Shown here: piece after piece, positions 32,642 to 43,311 of the stretch
Position numbering within the stretch: position 1 is the first letter of the stretch
Layout of the letters: each line of letters opens with the position of its first letter
DNA from: Mycogone perniciosa
Lineage: Eukaryota > Ascomycota > Sordariomycetes > Hypocreales > Hypocreaceae
Reading direction: 5' to 3'
DNA length: 64,000 bases
NCBI GenBank assembly: GCA_025331125.1
Contig: JAOALB010000039.1
Span: 186,001 to 250,000, forward strand
The notes under the pieces: generated by a model
Seen by the model: only the letters and a program-made list of their open reading frames with translations
Told to the model about the DNA's origin: nothing
Database searches by the model: none
Program-made: the position numbers and the translations under genes

Positions 32642-35600
32642 CTAACGCCACATCCTGGCCAAAGGACTGCCAATCTTGGGTGCAAACTGCAGGCTCTTGC
32701 GCCTGGCAGCCATCAAGCGCATCAACACCTGCTCATCCTTGTCCTTGCTGAGAATACCAGCACCGAGCTCAACAAACTTCTGCGCCTTGGGCGGGCAGGT
32801 CCGCGTGAGCATATCCACCTTCGTCGGCGACATGGTATCATCATCCTCCTCCTCATCGTCATCGATATCAGATGGCGTCTCAGCAGCGAACCTTGCAAGG
32901 GTCTCCGGAGCTGGCGTCTTCGGAACGGGGGTTAGGATCAGCTTGGACCACTCTATGCCGTCCTCCTCTTCCTCCTTGTCTCCGTCCATTTCGGAAGGCG
33001 TGTGAATCCAGATGCTGCTCTGCCGGCGGTTAGGCGTGCTCGGTGCGGCAGCGGACTCGCGCCTTTCCTTAGAAGGACTGCTGACCAACGTGCCATTCAT
33101 GTTCGCAAGAGCCTTGGGCTCCATGCTCTTCCGCCGGCGCGCACCTCCGCGAGGCACACAGGTGGTGTCAATGCAGTATGGCGACTCGTCAAGCCACTCA
33201 TTTTCTCGCTCGCAATCAAGAACCCAGCTAACTCCCACGCACTGGACAACCCCATTGGCCTCCCTGACCTTCTCCAAGGTTCGCTTACCACCGTCCTTGA
33301 AGACGACGTGAGTGATGCCCACCTTGGAACCCTCACTGTTGGTAGGGCTGCTGGGGTTCCAGCTCCAGCTCTTGACGCACCGTGCTCCCATCTGGGTGAG
33401 TAGTTCGATAAAGACGCCACTGGCATCGGCACCCTCGCTGGTGTGCACGTCTACAAACGCAATGGCACCACGGAGCAGGCCAGGGTCAAGGTTCTTGTGA
33501 GGAGTTCGAGCCGGCGTGCCCATCGTTGACCACATTTCCATTTTTCCCGGAGTCGTGGGCGCGGCACCAACTCCCGCTTCCTCTCGACCGGCATTTCGAG
33601 AGCTCCGTCTTCGCTCCTTACTGGGTGAATAGGAAATCACAGTTGCACTTCTTGACGGTCCACTAGGGCGCTTCGGGGCTACACGTGAGGCACTGAAGCT
33701 GCGTTTCTTGAGAGGGCTTGTCGAAGAATCATCCGCTGGTTTCAAGGGGACCTTGGTGGTTGTGTGGAACGACTTCATCATCGGGCGAGCAGGCGTCACG
33801 GGATCGGGGATCTGGTTCTCATCTCCGTACTCTTGGCTGGCATCAGACAAGCTATCGTCAAAGGATTGACGATGATTGTCCTCAGCCTCCCTGGATTCCA
33901 TCAAGGACATTTCGTTGGCTTCCTGTGCAAGGGCCATGTCTTCATCAGTGACCATGAGGTCGTCATCAAGGCCTGGCACCTGCACCTCTGCAGGCTCCGT
34001 GCATGGTGTCTGAGCAGTAGCGGTGGGTTCAGGATGGACCAGCATCTCATCCTCAAAGAAGCTGTTCCTCATAGGTGTATTCTCGGCTTCCGAGTCCTCG
34101 CCATTTTTCTTGCTAGCCAGAGTAGGTTGGACAGTATTGGCGGATGAAGCCTTGATGGGGCTTGCCGCAGACCAGGAACCAAGTTGGTCAGCCAGAGCCG
34201 TAAAGCCGATTGTGGATCTGCGGGACTGCTTTGAGACACTGCGATTCATCCGAGACTTGGGCGTTTTGTGAGCAGAAGGAGTAGCTGAGATCCTTTCGAT
34301 TGGCAGTGTATCATCTTCCGAGTCCGAGGTCGAGTGCAGGTCGTGGCAAGGATCCAGATCCTTCTGTCGCAATTGGAAGACAGGGTTTTCTGGCAGAGTC
34401 GCGATCTTCGGTGGCAACTCAGTAGACTCCTCCATCTCGGCCACAATTTCATCAAGGACCATTACGTCCTCATTCTCCTCCACAGGGTCGACTGGCTCCT
34501 CTACTTGCTGGTCTTCGGCAACGCCATCTTGATCTTCAGCCTGCTGCTCCTCTTCGAGACCCTCAACCTCGGGGGCATCATCCACAAGTTGAAGCGCTTC
34601 CTCGTCCTCCAAATCCTCCTCATCAACCGCAGTCATGGCCTTGAGAGACGGGTCGGCAAACCGAGGCAAGACAGCAGACATCCGACCAGAGAACTGAGGA
34701 CCCTCGATTGGTCCTTTAAAGACGTCGTCGTCTTCATTCTCCTGCATATCGTCTTCCAGCATAAGCTTCTCAGAAGGTCGAGCTGAATTCACAGGTGTGA
34801 GTGTTGAAACGACAAGGGGCTTCATTCTTGGGGATTCGCCCAGAACCACGAGGTCCGCTTGTCGTGCTTCCAGCAAAGGCTTAAAGCCAGGCATTGCCCG
34901 CTTAGCCGGCGATTGGAGCATTGAAGGCTTCGCTGCCGATTCGGTAACTTGGGGCATTTGCGCAGATGCTAGGCCTAGGCCCTTGATAGGTGATTGTGGA
35001 CGTTTGGCGGCAGATTGTAGAAGATTCGTCTTGAAAGGCGTCTGGCCAGTCTGGTCATTGCTGGTAAGCTTCAATGCAGATCCGGGGAATGGCCCAGGGA
35101 TTCTCTTGGCTGGAGACTTCATCGTGTCTCTCAGTGGAGAAGGTGGCCGCCGGGCTGGTGATGCAAAGACAGTCGTGTTGTTCTCTGGTGGGTTGAATAT
35201 GGCCGTGTTTACGGTGATGGTGGCTTCAGCCTCAACCTCAACAGGCATCGGCTCCGGCTTCTTGGCTGGTGGCTTGATCGGGCTCTTCATCATGGGCTTG
35301 ATCGATGACACCTTCTCCATGGCCAGTTCATCCTCCGAGTCATCCCGTGAAACGGGAATCTGCGTAACCTTTCTAGGGCTCAATGGCTTCTTCTCGCCGG
35401 TTTCGGATGTTGGTGTCTTTGTTGCCGCTCGTGAGGATCGAGCTGCCGTGGCTCCTCCTCGTCGCGCAGGACGGCCGCGAATGCCAGGAGCGGGGGGCTC
35501 TTTCGGTTTTGATGACGGCTCCACGTTTTCCTTATCTGGTTCCTGGAACTTGACAATCTTCTTCACCGCAGGCTTAGCTGCTGTAGTCACGGTCGCGGTC

Positions 35601-36109
35601 GTGGTAGTAGTGATCGGCTTGGTCGCTGTCGCAGTGCGGCCTCGAACCGTCTTCTTCGCTGGCTCGGGCGCATCCTCCTTCTTCTCCTCCTCCTCCTCGG
35701 TTGGAGGCGCGGCTTTCTTAGGTCGACCTCGCAAAGGCTTTGCAGGCGCGATATCCCTCTTCAAAGTCCCTGTAGCCGTCTTACTTGTTGTGATCCTCGC
35801 TCGCGTTGCCCTTGCTGCTGCTGCTGGTGGTGGTGCTGTCGCTGGCACCGGTGCTGGCGCAGGAGTCTCCTCTTCATTCTCCGGTGACTTCCTAGGCCGC
35901 CCTCTGGGTCTCCTGGCCTCCTCTTCATCGTGATCGTCCGCTCTCGTCTTCCGTTTGGCAGCTGTGCTTTTGGTGCTCGCAGTCAGACTTGATGATATAG
36001 TCGTCCTGGCTTTTGCTGCAGCTGTGACGATTCTAGTTGTCTTCACGGAGGGCTCGCCGGACTTGGCCGCGGTGCGGGCCCGCGTCATTCGCTTGGGTGG
36101 TGAATCCAT
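32642..36109 (-). CDS. AT-hook/BRCT nuclear protein (microcephalin-like BRCT)
   Basis: Intronless, 1155 residues. The N-terminal ~230 residues are basic with AT-hook-like cores (RRPRGRPRKS, PLRGRPKKA, IRGRPARRG). The centre is long, disordered and Ser/Pro/Glu-rich, with many SP sites (for example KSPIKPPAKK, SPIKGLGLA). A single BRCT domain lies at about residues 875-980 (LRGAIAFVDVHTSEG, ITHVVFKDGGKRTLEKVRE, VSWVLDCERENEWLDE), closest in style to the first BRCT of MCPH1/microcephalin. A role in DNA-damage response or chromosome condensation is inferred from the domains only. No enzymatic domain is visible. Confidence 0.85.
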   Translation of the reverse strand: MDSPPKRMTRARTAAKSGEPSVKTTRIVTAAAKARTTISSSLTASTKSTAAKRKTRADDHDEEEARRPRGRPRKSPENEEETPAPAPVPATAPPPAAAARATRARITTSKTATGTLKRDIAPAKPLRGRPKKAAPPTEEEEEKKEDAPEPAKKTVRGRTATATKPITTTTTATVTTAAKPAVKKIVKFQEPDKENVEPSSKPKEPPAPGIRGRPARRGGATAARSSRAATKTPTSETGEKKPLSPRKVTQIPVSRDDSEDELAMEKVSSIKPMMKSPIKPPAKKPEPMPVEVEAEATITVNTAIFNPPENNTTVFASPARRPPSPLRDTMKSPAKRIPGPFPGSALKLTSNDQTGQTPFKTNLLQSAAKRPQSPIKGLGLASAQMPQVTESAAKPSMLQSPAKRAMPGFKPLLEARQADLVVLGESPRMKPLVVSTLTPVNSARPSEKLMLEDDMQENEDDDVFKGPIEGPQFSGRMSAVLPRFADPSLKAMTAVDEEDLEDEEALQLVDDAPEVEGLEEEQQAEDQDGVAEDQQVEEPVDPVEENEDVMVLDEIVAEMEESTELPPKIATLPENPVFQLRQKDLDPCHDLHSTSDSEDDTLPIERISATPSAHKTPKSRMNRSVSKQSRRSTIGFTALADQLGSWSAASPIKASSANTVQPTLASKKNGEDSEAENTPMRNSFFEDEMLVHPEPTATAQTPCTEPAEVQVPGLDDDLMVTDEDMALAQEANEMSLMESREAEDNHRQSFDDSLSDASQEYGDENQIPDPVTPARPMMKSFHTTTKVPLKPADDSSTSPLKKRSFSASRVAPKRPSGPSRSATVISYSPSKERRRSSRNAGREEAGVGAAPTTPGKMEMWSTMGTPARTPHKNLDPGLLRGAIAFVDVHTSEGADASGVFIELLTQMGARCVKSWSWNPSSPTNSEGSKVGITHVVFKDGGKRTLEKVREANGVVQCVGVSWVLDCERENEWLDESPYCIDTTCVPRGGARRRKSMEPKALANMNGTLVSSPSKERRESAAAPSTPNRRQSSIWIHTPSEMDGDKEEEEDGIEWSKLILTPVPKTPAPETLARFAAETPSDIDDDEEEDDDTMSPTKVDMLTRTCPPKAQKFVELGAGILSKDKDEQVLMRLMAARRKSLQFAPKIGSPLARMWR

Positions 36110-36925
36110 GGTTGCAAATGTTGATTATGCTGTGTATGTGTTTGGTTAGTAGGGACGAAAAAAAAGAGAAATGGCCGAAAGAATCAGTGTTTACATCGCA
36201 GGGCGGTGAATGTTGTGGTGTGGAAGTCGTGATGGAGCTCTAATGGTTTTGTTGTGCAGGTGTGGGTAAACGCCGCTCGGCGGTTGCTGGGCAACGGGGC
36301 GGCCCACTCATCAGCTCTACGTCAGTCCCGCTCATCCAACATCCAATTGAGACACCCGATATTGAGAAGAGGATCAACAAAAGATGGTAGACTACGGAGT
36401 AATAGTTCTCCATCCATAGATCCGTTGCTTTTTGTTGATTCGATGGGAAAATAACAGGGATCCATGTACAAAGATGGGCAATATTTAACACGCGTGAAGA
36501 GAGGAGAAGAGGTGTTTATGTACAATTGTTTTTAAACAAAGTCTCTCAAATCGCTAGAACTGGGGCTGCGCGCGCTGTATGCCTGCTCCCATTTCCCATG
36601 CTATATGCATTTTTTATGATTTTTTTGTTTAAAAAAGTCCGTTGTTATTCGAACAGATCCTTTTGAATCGTGCCAATCCAAGTGCTTCGCTGTAGGATGC
36701 CGTGATGCATAATCAATCATAGACTCATCATCGTGCGTAGTTTCAGTGTCTGTCAGATGCAGGATGCGTGTGCCTCCATTGCATCGTGGCACATCAGAAA
36801 AACAAATCGTACAAAGGAACAACAGTCAGGTTGGTCGCTTCGACCTCGTTGTATATGCCCCCTCTTGTCAAATGTTGTGCGGATAGTGAAATAGCGTATG
36901 AGAGGCCTGGCGACCTCCCCACTGG
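36110..36925. other. Intergenic region without supported gene
   Basis: Lies between the 5' end of the BRCT gene and the 3' end of the caspase-like gene. Includes one TACGGAGTA motif (36393-36401). No protein-like ORF. Confidence 0.45.
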
Positions 36926-38991
36926 CTACCTGAAGGAGGTCCTTAAAGGGCCTTCGACCTTAATGTCCTTGATACCTTCCGGCATCATGCGTAACCACTC
37001 ATTCCAGCTGTCAACGTCGACGCTATCGTCGTTCAGCTTTATGGATAAGAATAACTGAGGGTTGTTTTCGTATGAGAAGCTGTTCCGTAGTGGACTGCTT
37101 AGCTGGGCCGGCGAGAGGAAGATGGACGGAAGCCTCGAGTTTCCGGACACCATCGTGTGCAATGGAGCAGGGAAGCTTGTGATGACTTCCTTCTCTGGTG
37201 TCCTGTCTCGGACCATCTTAGGGTATTGGGAGAGCAGAATCGAATGCAGTTCAACCGCCGAAAGAGGACTCTGCCGCGCTGCCCGAGTCCGCAACTGCTC
37301 AGCGAGGGCCCGGGTGAAGGCACAGCGATCAAGGGCGGCAAAGTGATCCTCTGATATGGAGGCTGCAATGAGCTCCAACACACCCTGCTGGCGTACCATC
37401 CTAGTAGAAGGATAGTAAGCCGCATCCAAGATGATGAGAGTGTCTGCGCAGGCTTCTTCGAGGATATGTTGGATGCCACCCCACCGAATTGTTGAAGCTC
37501 TGTCTTGGTCTCTCGAACTATAATGATCAAGTCAATATAGGTGCAACGGCAACATGCATCGTGGAGTAGAGCAAGAAGCGTCTTTGAAAGAAGAAATAAA
37601 CCGGGAAGAATTACCTTGCTAAAATCATCTCTCGATTACCGTCTAGATACGTGTGGCCTACATAGTAGACAATCTTCAGAACGTCACGCTGGTCGCGATC
37701 TTCGGCAAAGTCGTTGAGTTTTCGCGACAGCCACCTCCATGAGCTCTTACAGCTTTCCGACGAGGAAGGTATAGCTTGAACCTGAAGCGTATAGTGGTAG
37801 TACTTATCAAAGACATCGGCCAGCTCCCTGACGGCGCTTTGAACCAACGGTGCATCATCGTCGTCTTGCCAGAAAAGTAGGAGAGCCTGTACGGCGTTGT
37901 ATCGGCCACGGCTGGTAGCCGCTAGCATACGCGAGACATTATTCTGTATGTCATTCTTGAGACTTTCAATTCCCGGCAGAGACAAGGACTTTTCAAGTCT
38001 GGGACCTGACGGTAACGGCGTGCGGATGCGAGCCTCGCTCAGAGGAGGCCGGCCAGGCTGGTGGTGGCTCGGAGTGGCAGCGTCAATCTCCATGTCCTGG
38101 GGTTCATGGGCGAACATTGTCTGAACGTTGCTGAGGGGCGTGGCGGGACTCAGAGGCCGGCCAGAGGCAATTGAAGGAGCAATGTCTTGAATAGTCGGGC
38201 TATGCGACCTGTGAAACTTGTTGACAACGTCCTCCCATGTCATGTTGTGGTGGCTTGGGTGACACTTTGCGGAAGGGATGACGATGTCAGCCACAGACTC
38301 AAAGCGAGACAAGACCACACAAAGTGAGAGCTAGTAACAGTTTCGGGGAGAAACTTACAGCAACCCTCCTGCGGCGACAGTCACTGCAGGCGCCCAATTT
38401 CCTGATCAGGGCGGCCCGCTCTCTAGATTGCTGGGACAGAGGCCCGGTGCGTCTCCTGCTGGTTCGACGGCTGTTAGAGACGTCGGAGCCATCCTTGAGG
38501 GAGAAGATAGACTGGTGCAGGTTAGGGGAGGTGTCGGCACTGTACGATGTGTTGTTGGTCTCTATGGAGGCCAGGGTGGCCGTGGTGGCCTGGGTTGAGA
38601 TGGAGGAGCCGGTGTCCTGGCGCAGCGGCGGCGAGGCTATAGGGGCGTAATGGGCAACGGAGGGCGTAGACGGAGGGTGCTGCCGCCCATGCATCTCCTC
38701 GGGCCTTGGAGTATGGACCATACCCGGAGCCGAGGTCGAGGCTGGGACAGGAGAGAGAGAGAGCGCGCCGAGAGGCGCCGGAGCCGGACCTCCGGTCGGC
38801 ATTGGAGAAGCCAAGCGCTGAGGCTGGCTGTGGTTGTGGTCATGATGGGCCTGGTCGTGCATCTGAGCTCCCGCCTGGACGCCAGCAGCATGGGCCGAGG
38901 CTTGGGCATGAGCTTGAGCATGAGCTTGAGCCGGGGCTGGTGCTGGAGCTGGTGCTGGAGGAGCATCGATCAGGCTGTGGACGGAGTTCAT
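36926..38991 (-). CDS. CRRRRV zinc-finger-like protein with degenerate caspase-like domain
   Basis: 624 residues; exons 38991-38359, 38264-37615 and 37517-36926. Residues 1-60 hold Ala-Pro/Ala-Gln-His repeats. A Cys cluster CSDCRRRRVA-CHPSHHN (C202, C205, C212, H216) resembles half a fungal Zn2Cys6 finger and is built only after splicing. From about residue 330 a caspase-type fold follows: a first strand (NAVQALLLFWQDDDD), the His-Gly strand IVYYVGHTY (414-415) and the strand TLIILDAAYYPS (454-465). In active members the last strand reads D-C-C; here both positions are Ala, so no nucleophile is present. Probably a non-proteolytic scaffold or regulator; function unknown. Confidence 0.8.
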
Positions 38992-39501
38992 GGTTGTGGG
39001 ATGGCGGACCGGCGCGGGACGATTAGATGCCCATTATTGGCGGGGGCGGGGCCCGGAGAACGCGATATAAGGGTGAGGTGAGGTGAGGCAAGGTGAAAGC
39101 GCCCAGAGACTAAGTATCGAGGCGCCTTGAAAGTGGACGAGGCGGAGAATAGAGGACGCCTCCCGCAAGGCAGCCAGAGCGGATGCGTTCTGCGATATAA
39201 CGAAACAAAAAATAAAAAATAAAAGGTCCGACCACACTCTGCGGGTTGCGAGGGTTGAAGCCGCGTAGCGCACAGTTAGTAGGTGGTCGAGTTGTGGGCA
39301 GGGAGGCCGGTCGTCTATTGAAGAGCCAAAAACAACCCCAAAGAGACTTGAAGGAGGGGCGGTTTTTTGGGTTGCGTGTGCGCACAGGGCTGCTTGTGTT
39401 GAGTCTGACAACAGGAAAAAATAGGAGAGACTAAAAGGGACTCCAAGTTGTATGAAACGATGATTGTTTTGTGTCTGAGAAGAAAGAGACTGCAGCCACA
39501 G

Positions 39502-39554
39502 AGAGATAGATAGATAGATAATAGATAGATAGACAGATAGACGGACAGACAGAG
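39502..39554. repeat. (GATA)n/(GACA)n microsatellite
   Basis: Runs of GATAGATAGATA interrupted by ATAATA, continuing into GACAGATAGACGGACAGACAG. Confidence 0.85.
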
Positions 39555-39870
39555 CGCGCGTTGAAAGTTAACCCCGCCAAAATTTTTAAGAAAAAAAATA
39601 GCGAAAAAAATGTGGTGATGGATGTGAGGCGCCGCGGGAACGCGGGGTCCGTCCCAAGTCTGGACAGGGCAGCAAATGAGTGCAGACCAGAGCGGCCCAA
39701 AGACTGTGGACGGCAAACCAGTCAATTCGGGTCGCAAGATCCGCCAGATCAGCCTGGACGCAGCGATGGGTCGCCAAGGCCCGTTGTGCAGCACCGAGCT
39801 GTTGTTTTGTGTGGCGCGCGCAAATGGCGCCGTTTTCGCCCCTTTCCTCTGTTGTACGGGGCAGTACGGA

Positions 39871-39921
39871 GTAAGAAGAAGGCGAAGAGGACGAAGAAGA
39901 CGAAGAAGAAGAGGACAAGAC
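39871..39921. repeat. Purine-only (GAA/GAC)n tract
   Basis: About 50 bases made almost wholly of GAAGA, GACGAAGA and GAAGAAGAGGA units on the plus strand. Confidence 0.8.
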
Positions 39922-40069
39922 CGAGGAGGTCCGGTCACGTCGTTCGGTCTGCGAGGACAGGACAGGACGGACGATCAGAAGTCGGAACTCTTACAAGAAG
40001 GTCAACTAATAATAACTGGCCGTCCTAGCCAAGGTATTTAAAACATCCCTGCAGATAAGCTACTACCTA

Positions 40070-40112
40070 GGTAGTAGTAGTAGGTCCGCAAACCTGGTAG
40101 TAGTAGTAGTAG
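40070..40112. repeat. (GTA)n repeats around an ACCTAGGT palindrome
   Basis: CTACTACCTAGGTAGTAGTAG forms an inverted repeat at about 40061-40081; a second run of five GTA units follows near 40098-40112. Confidence 0.75.
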
Positions 40113-40589
40113 ATAGTGCTCCGTAGAGCCCTGCTGCTCCGTACTACTGCTACCCAGTCGATTGATACTCGGCCGGGTTATGCTCGGAATCAAGGATGAC
40201 GCCCGGCGGCCGGTTTTGCTGGCCAGGCACGCACGGGGAACCAAACCGCTTCGAGAACAAGGTCAGGGGCTGTTTGAGAGACTTGAGACTGAGTGAGCGA
40301 GAAAGAGGAGACGCGGCACGGATGAGTTGAGAGGGAAGTGGAGAGTAATAGTAATAATACTATGTACGTTTGCTTGGTGCGCAGGCTAGCATAACTCAAC
40401 ACAAACAACCGACGAAAAGGGAAGTTGGATGGATGCAGGAAATTACTTTGGAAGAAGAAACTACTAGAAGATAGAAAGGCCTGAATGAATGCGGGAAGAA
40501 GAGAAGTGGCAGTACGGGTCCTGGGTCCCAGTAAGAAAAGGAAGTTATAGAAGAAGATCCTAGGAGATATTATAATAGATGGTATTGTG

Positions 40590-40620
40590 TAGTAGTAGTA
40601 GTAGTATTAGTTAGTACTAC
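40590..40620. repeat. (AGT)n microsatellite
   Basis: About six AGT units followed by ATTAGTTAGTACTACTGC. Confidence 0.8.
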
Positions 40621-42564
40621 TGCTTTGTACGGAGGTAGTAAGAGCGAGAATCTGGGGGAGGGGAGACAAAGCCTGGGTCAGAGGAATGGCGGAATGCCAA
40701 GGAAACAACCTTATGCAGAGAGGCTGATACTACTCCGTACTTCGTACTACTACTAGCACTCCGCAGTAGTAGCACATAACTACAGTGAGCGCTCCTCCGT
40801 ACTCCGTACTTTGGGCCCAAAGCTCGTGAAAATGCGCGTGATTTTTTTCTTTTTTCTTTCTTTTTTCTCGGCTTCTTGACGGGACAGCCCATCGCCGATA
40901 GACGGTTCGGGGAATTTTCTTGATATTAGTATTCCGTAGATCTCTTTCTCTCTTTCTCCCTCGTTGCCTATTCATCTATTTATCCGAGATGTGATGTGAT
41001 ACTCTGTACGGAGTACTTCATAAAAGCACCAGCAAAGTCGATGCTCACATCACGAGGCTGTTTCTCACACCATTTAGTTATTTCCCCGACCCGCTGGGCG
41101 AGAGAACTAATTAGCTAGACCCCGAAAATCCCACATTTTCATTTGACAGTCGAGTGCTCTCTCTCACCTCGGGTGACTTGCAGCCACATGCCTCACCGAT
41201 GTCCGCATCCCGGATAGGCCGATGATCGTCTTGTGCGCCGTCATCAGCTTCCCTGTTCGTGACCTAATACAACGCGTCCACACACACACAAACACACCTT
41301 GAGGGCACACCTTTGTGAGGCTACACGGAAATTACCTGCCACAAGCCTGCCCAAGGTGTGCAAAGGTCTTGGCCTGGTTACCTTTCTCCCATTACCACCT
41401 GCTACTCGTAGAAGTAGCCTCGCAGAAGTGTAGGCTATAAAGAAAGGAAGCAGATCATACCCCGTACGGAGTACGGAGTACTATCATCTGCATTTCCACC
41501 GACTTGGTTCTGGAGATCCTCTTATTGCTACCCGACTCCGGAGTACTTTTTGCATCAAAGTGGGTTTTCCTCCGCGTTGTCTCCTCAATCATCGTGGCTG
41601 TCGAATCTTGACCCTCATTTTGCCCATTTCTCTCACTTACTGTCTACTCCTAATCAATCATCTCCCAACTTCAGCTCCATCACAGCGGCTTCGGTCGGGC
41701 TTTATCCTCTCTCTCCTCTCCTCTCCTCCCCCACCCCTTGGCTTAATTACTTCTCCCTCAAGTCTAGCTCATCTGGCAACGTTACTCCATAGCTCCGGTG
41801 CTAAAGCCCTCACCTCGGATCGTACTACTCGTACTCCGTACTATTCTCTAGTCTACTCACTTAGACAACACACACACAACATCACAGCTATAGCATTAGC
41901 AACCTCTCAGGACCCTTCCTCTCCTCTCCCCTCCACACTAATCAGGTCCAACGTGTGCATGAACGTTCTACACGGTTTTCCATGCGGTCCTACAGTATAC
42001 AAATTGGCCCGACTCTTCCCTCGCGGCCCGGCTCGTTGCCAAAATCCCGCGCCACAGGAAAAGTTCCCAAGCATGAACATCCAGTCCAACCCAATCCCTC
42101 CCTCAACCCTGTCTATCGAGCCAATCCCAACCCACAGCCAACGCCCAACGACGCTGCATCCTCCTCATTATGTCCGAGTATGTATGTATATGTATGTATG
42201 CCCCTCATCAGGCTCTCTTCTCTGTCTCGTTGGCAGCCCTTAACCATGTATGTACATATCTACATATCAACTACGGAGTACAGCTCCCCGCTAAAAAAAA
42301 AATGGCTGGCTGGCTGGCGGGTATTAGCTGGGCTGTCTGTCTGTATGTCGTGCACCACAAGTTCACCCACACCAAACCTATCAATCCCACATGATGTACT
42401 AAGATGAAGCATGAAGCGCACCCACATCCTATGGAAATGGAGTGCCAACTCGGTTAATTAGAAAAAGAAGGCTGAGAGCGGGACAAAACGCCTCCTCCTG
42501 TACATTACATACAGAGTGTGTTAGTCGTCGTACTGCAGCAAACAAACACCGCCACGAACTCTCC

Positions 42565-42590
42565 GCTCCGTCCGTCCGTCCGTCCGCTCA
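42565..42590. repeat. (CCGT)n microsatellite
   Basis: GTCCGTCCGTCCGTCCG, five units; a related (CGTT)n run occurs at 42721-42737. Confidence 0.85.
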
Positions 42591-42953
42591 ATCCATCACC
42601 TTGCTACCTTAGTATGTATGTACGAGTATGTCTCTGCCTCTCTTCTCGCCGAGGCTTTCTCGTTCCACCGAACAGGTGGGCTGTGCGGCTCGTGATAATA
42701 CACACTACATAATAATACCTCGTTCGTTCGTTCGTTGGGTTTGCGTCATTCCCGCGCGCCCGGTATGGTTGGTTCTCACCTTCAACCCATCTCCACTGAT
42801 ATCCGCTGCTTTTCGCCGTCTCATCATTTAGCTCCTGTTGGCCCATTTCCGTAAACGCTTTCTTGCATGATGCTGCTGCAAAAAATCTCTTCATCGCCTG
42901 TTGTACGTATGCACGTGGCCTCTCGAACTCATGCTGACAAGCCACTCACTCTG

Positions 42954-43018
42954 TATGTCTGTGTGTCTGTGTGTCTGTGTGTCTGTGTGTCTGTGTGTCT
43001 GTGTGTCTGTGTGTCTAT
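42954..43018. repeat. (TGTGTGTC)n minisatellite
   Basis: Eight-base unit TGTGTGTC/CTGTGTGT repeated about eight times with almost no variation; plus strand lacks A. Confidence 0.92.
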
Positions 43019-43311
43019 ATGTACATGTCTGCCCTGCGTATCCCGTCCGACGCACATCTGGCATAAAGTAAATTATATTCCCATGCAACTCATACATCAT
43101 AGTACATGCCTACCGGTGCTTATTTTCGGAACCAAGTAAGATACACAGACCTGAAGATCATCCCATATCCAGGCAGGGGCCATCGGAAGTGTAGTAATTC
43201 TCCCGTGCCTGCGGTTGTGGAACCCCAGATGACAAGATGATGCATCCCAGCCCAACCCAACTGTGCCAAAAATCATCTCAAAAAATGACCTCTTTTGAAT
43301 CCTCGTCTGTT

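Larger units (their letters stand above)
38992..43311. other. 4.3-kb gene-free tract rich in microsatellites and TACGGAGTA motifs
   Basis: Upstream of the caspase-like gene and downstream of GT90. Several ORFs of 100-230 codons exist but have low-complexity or Ser/Pro/Thr-biased translations, no domains and no splice logic. Visible content: GATA, GAA, GTAGTA, CCGT, CGTT and TGTGTGTC repeats plus about nine TACGGAGTA-type motifs. It may contain long leaders or regulatory DNA for the downstream gene. Confidence 0.6.

Noticed and set aside
34797..35933. 378-codon plus-strand ORF
   Set aside because: Exact antisense of the BRCT gene; composition (Ser/Val/Gly runs) is the mirror of its Lys/Pro/Thr-rich coding strand.
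39315..40041. Several overlapping ORFs on both strands around 39.3-40.0 kb
   Set aside because: Translations are simple-repeat products (Ser, Arg or Lys runs) in competing frames.
41560..42243. 227-codon plus-strand ORF
   Set aside because: Contains microsatellite translation and no domain; starts at an ordinary ATG without supporting context. Treated as non-coding.
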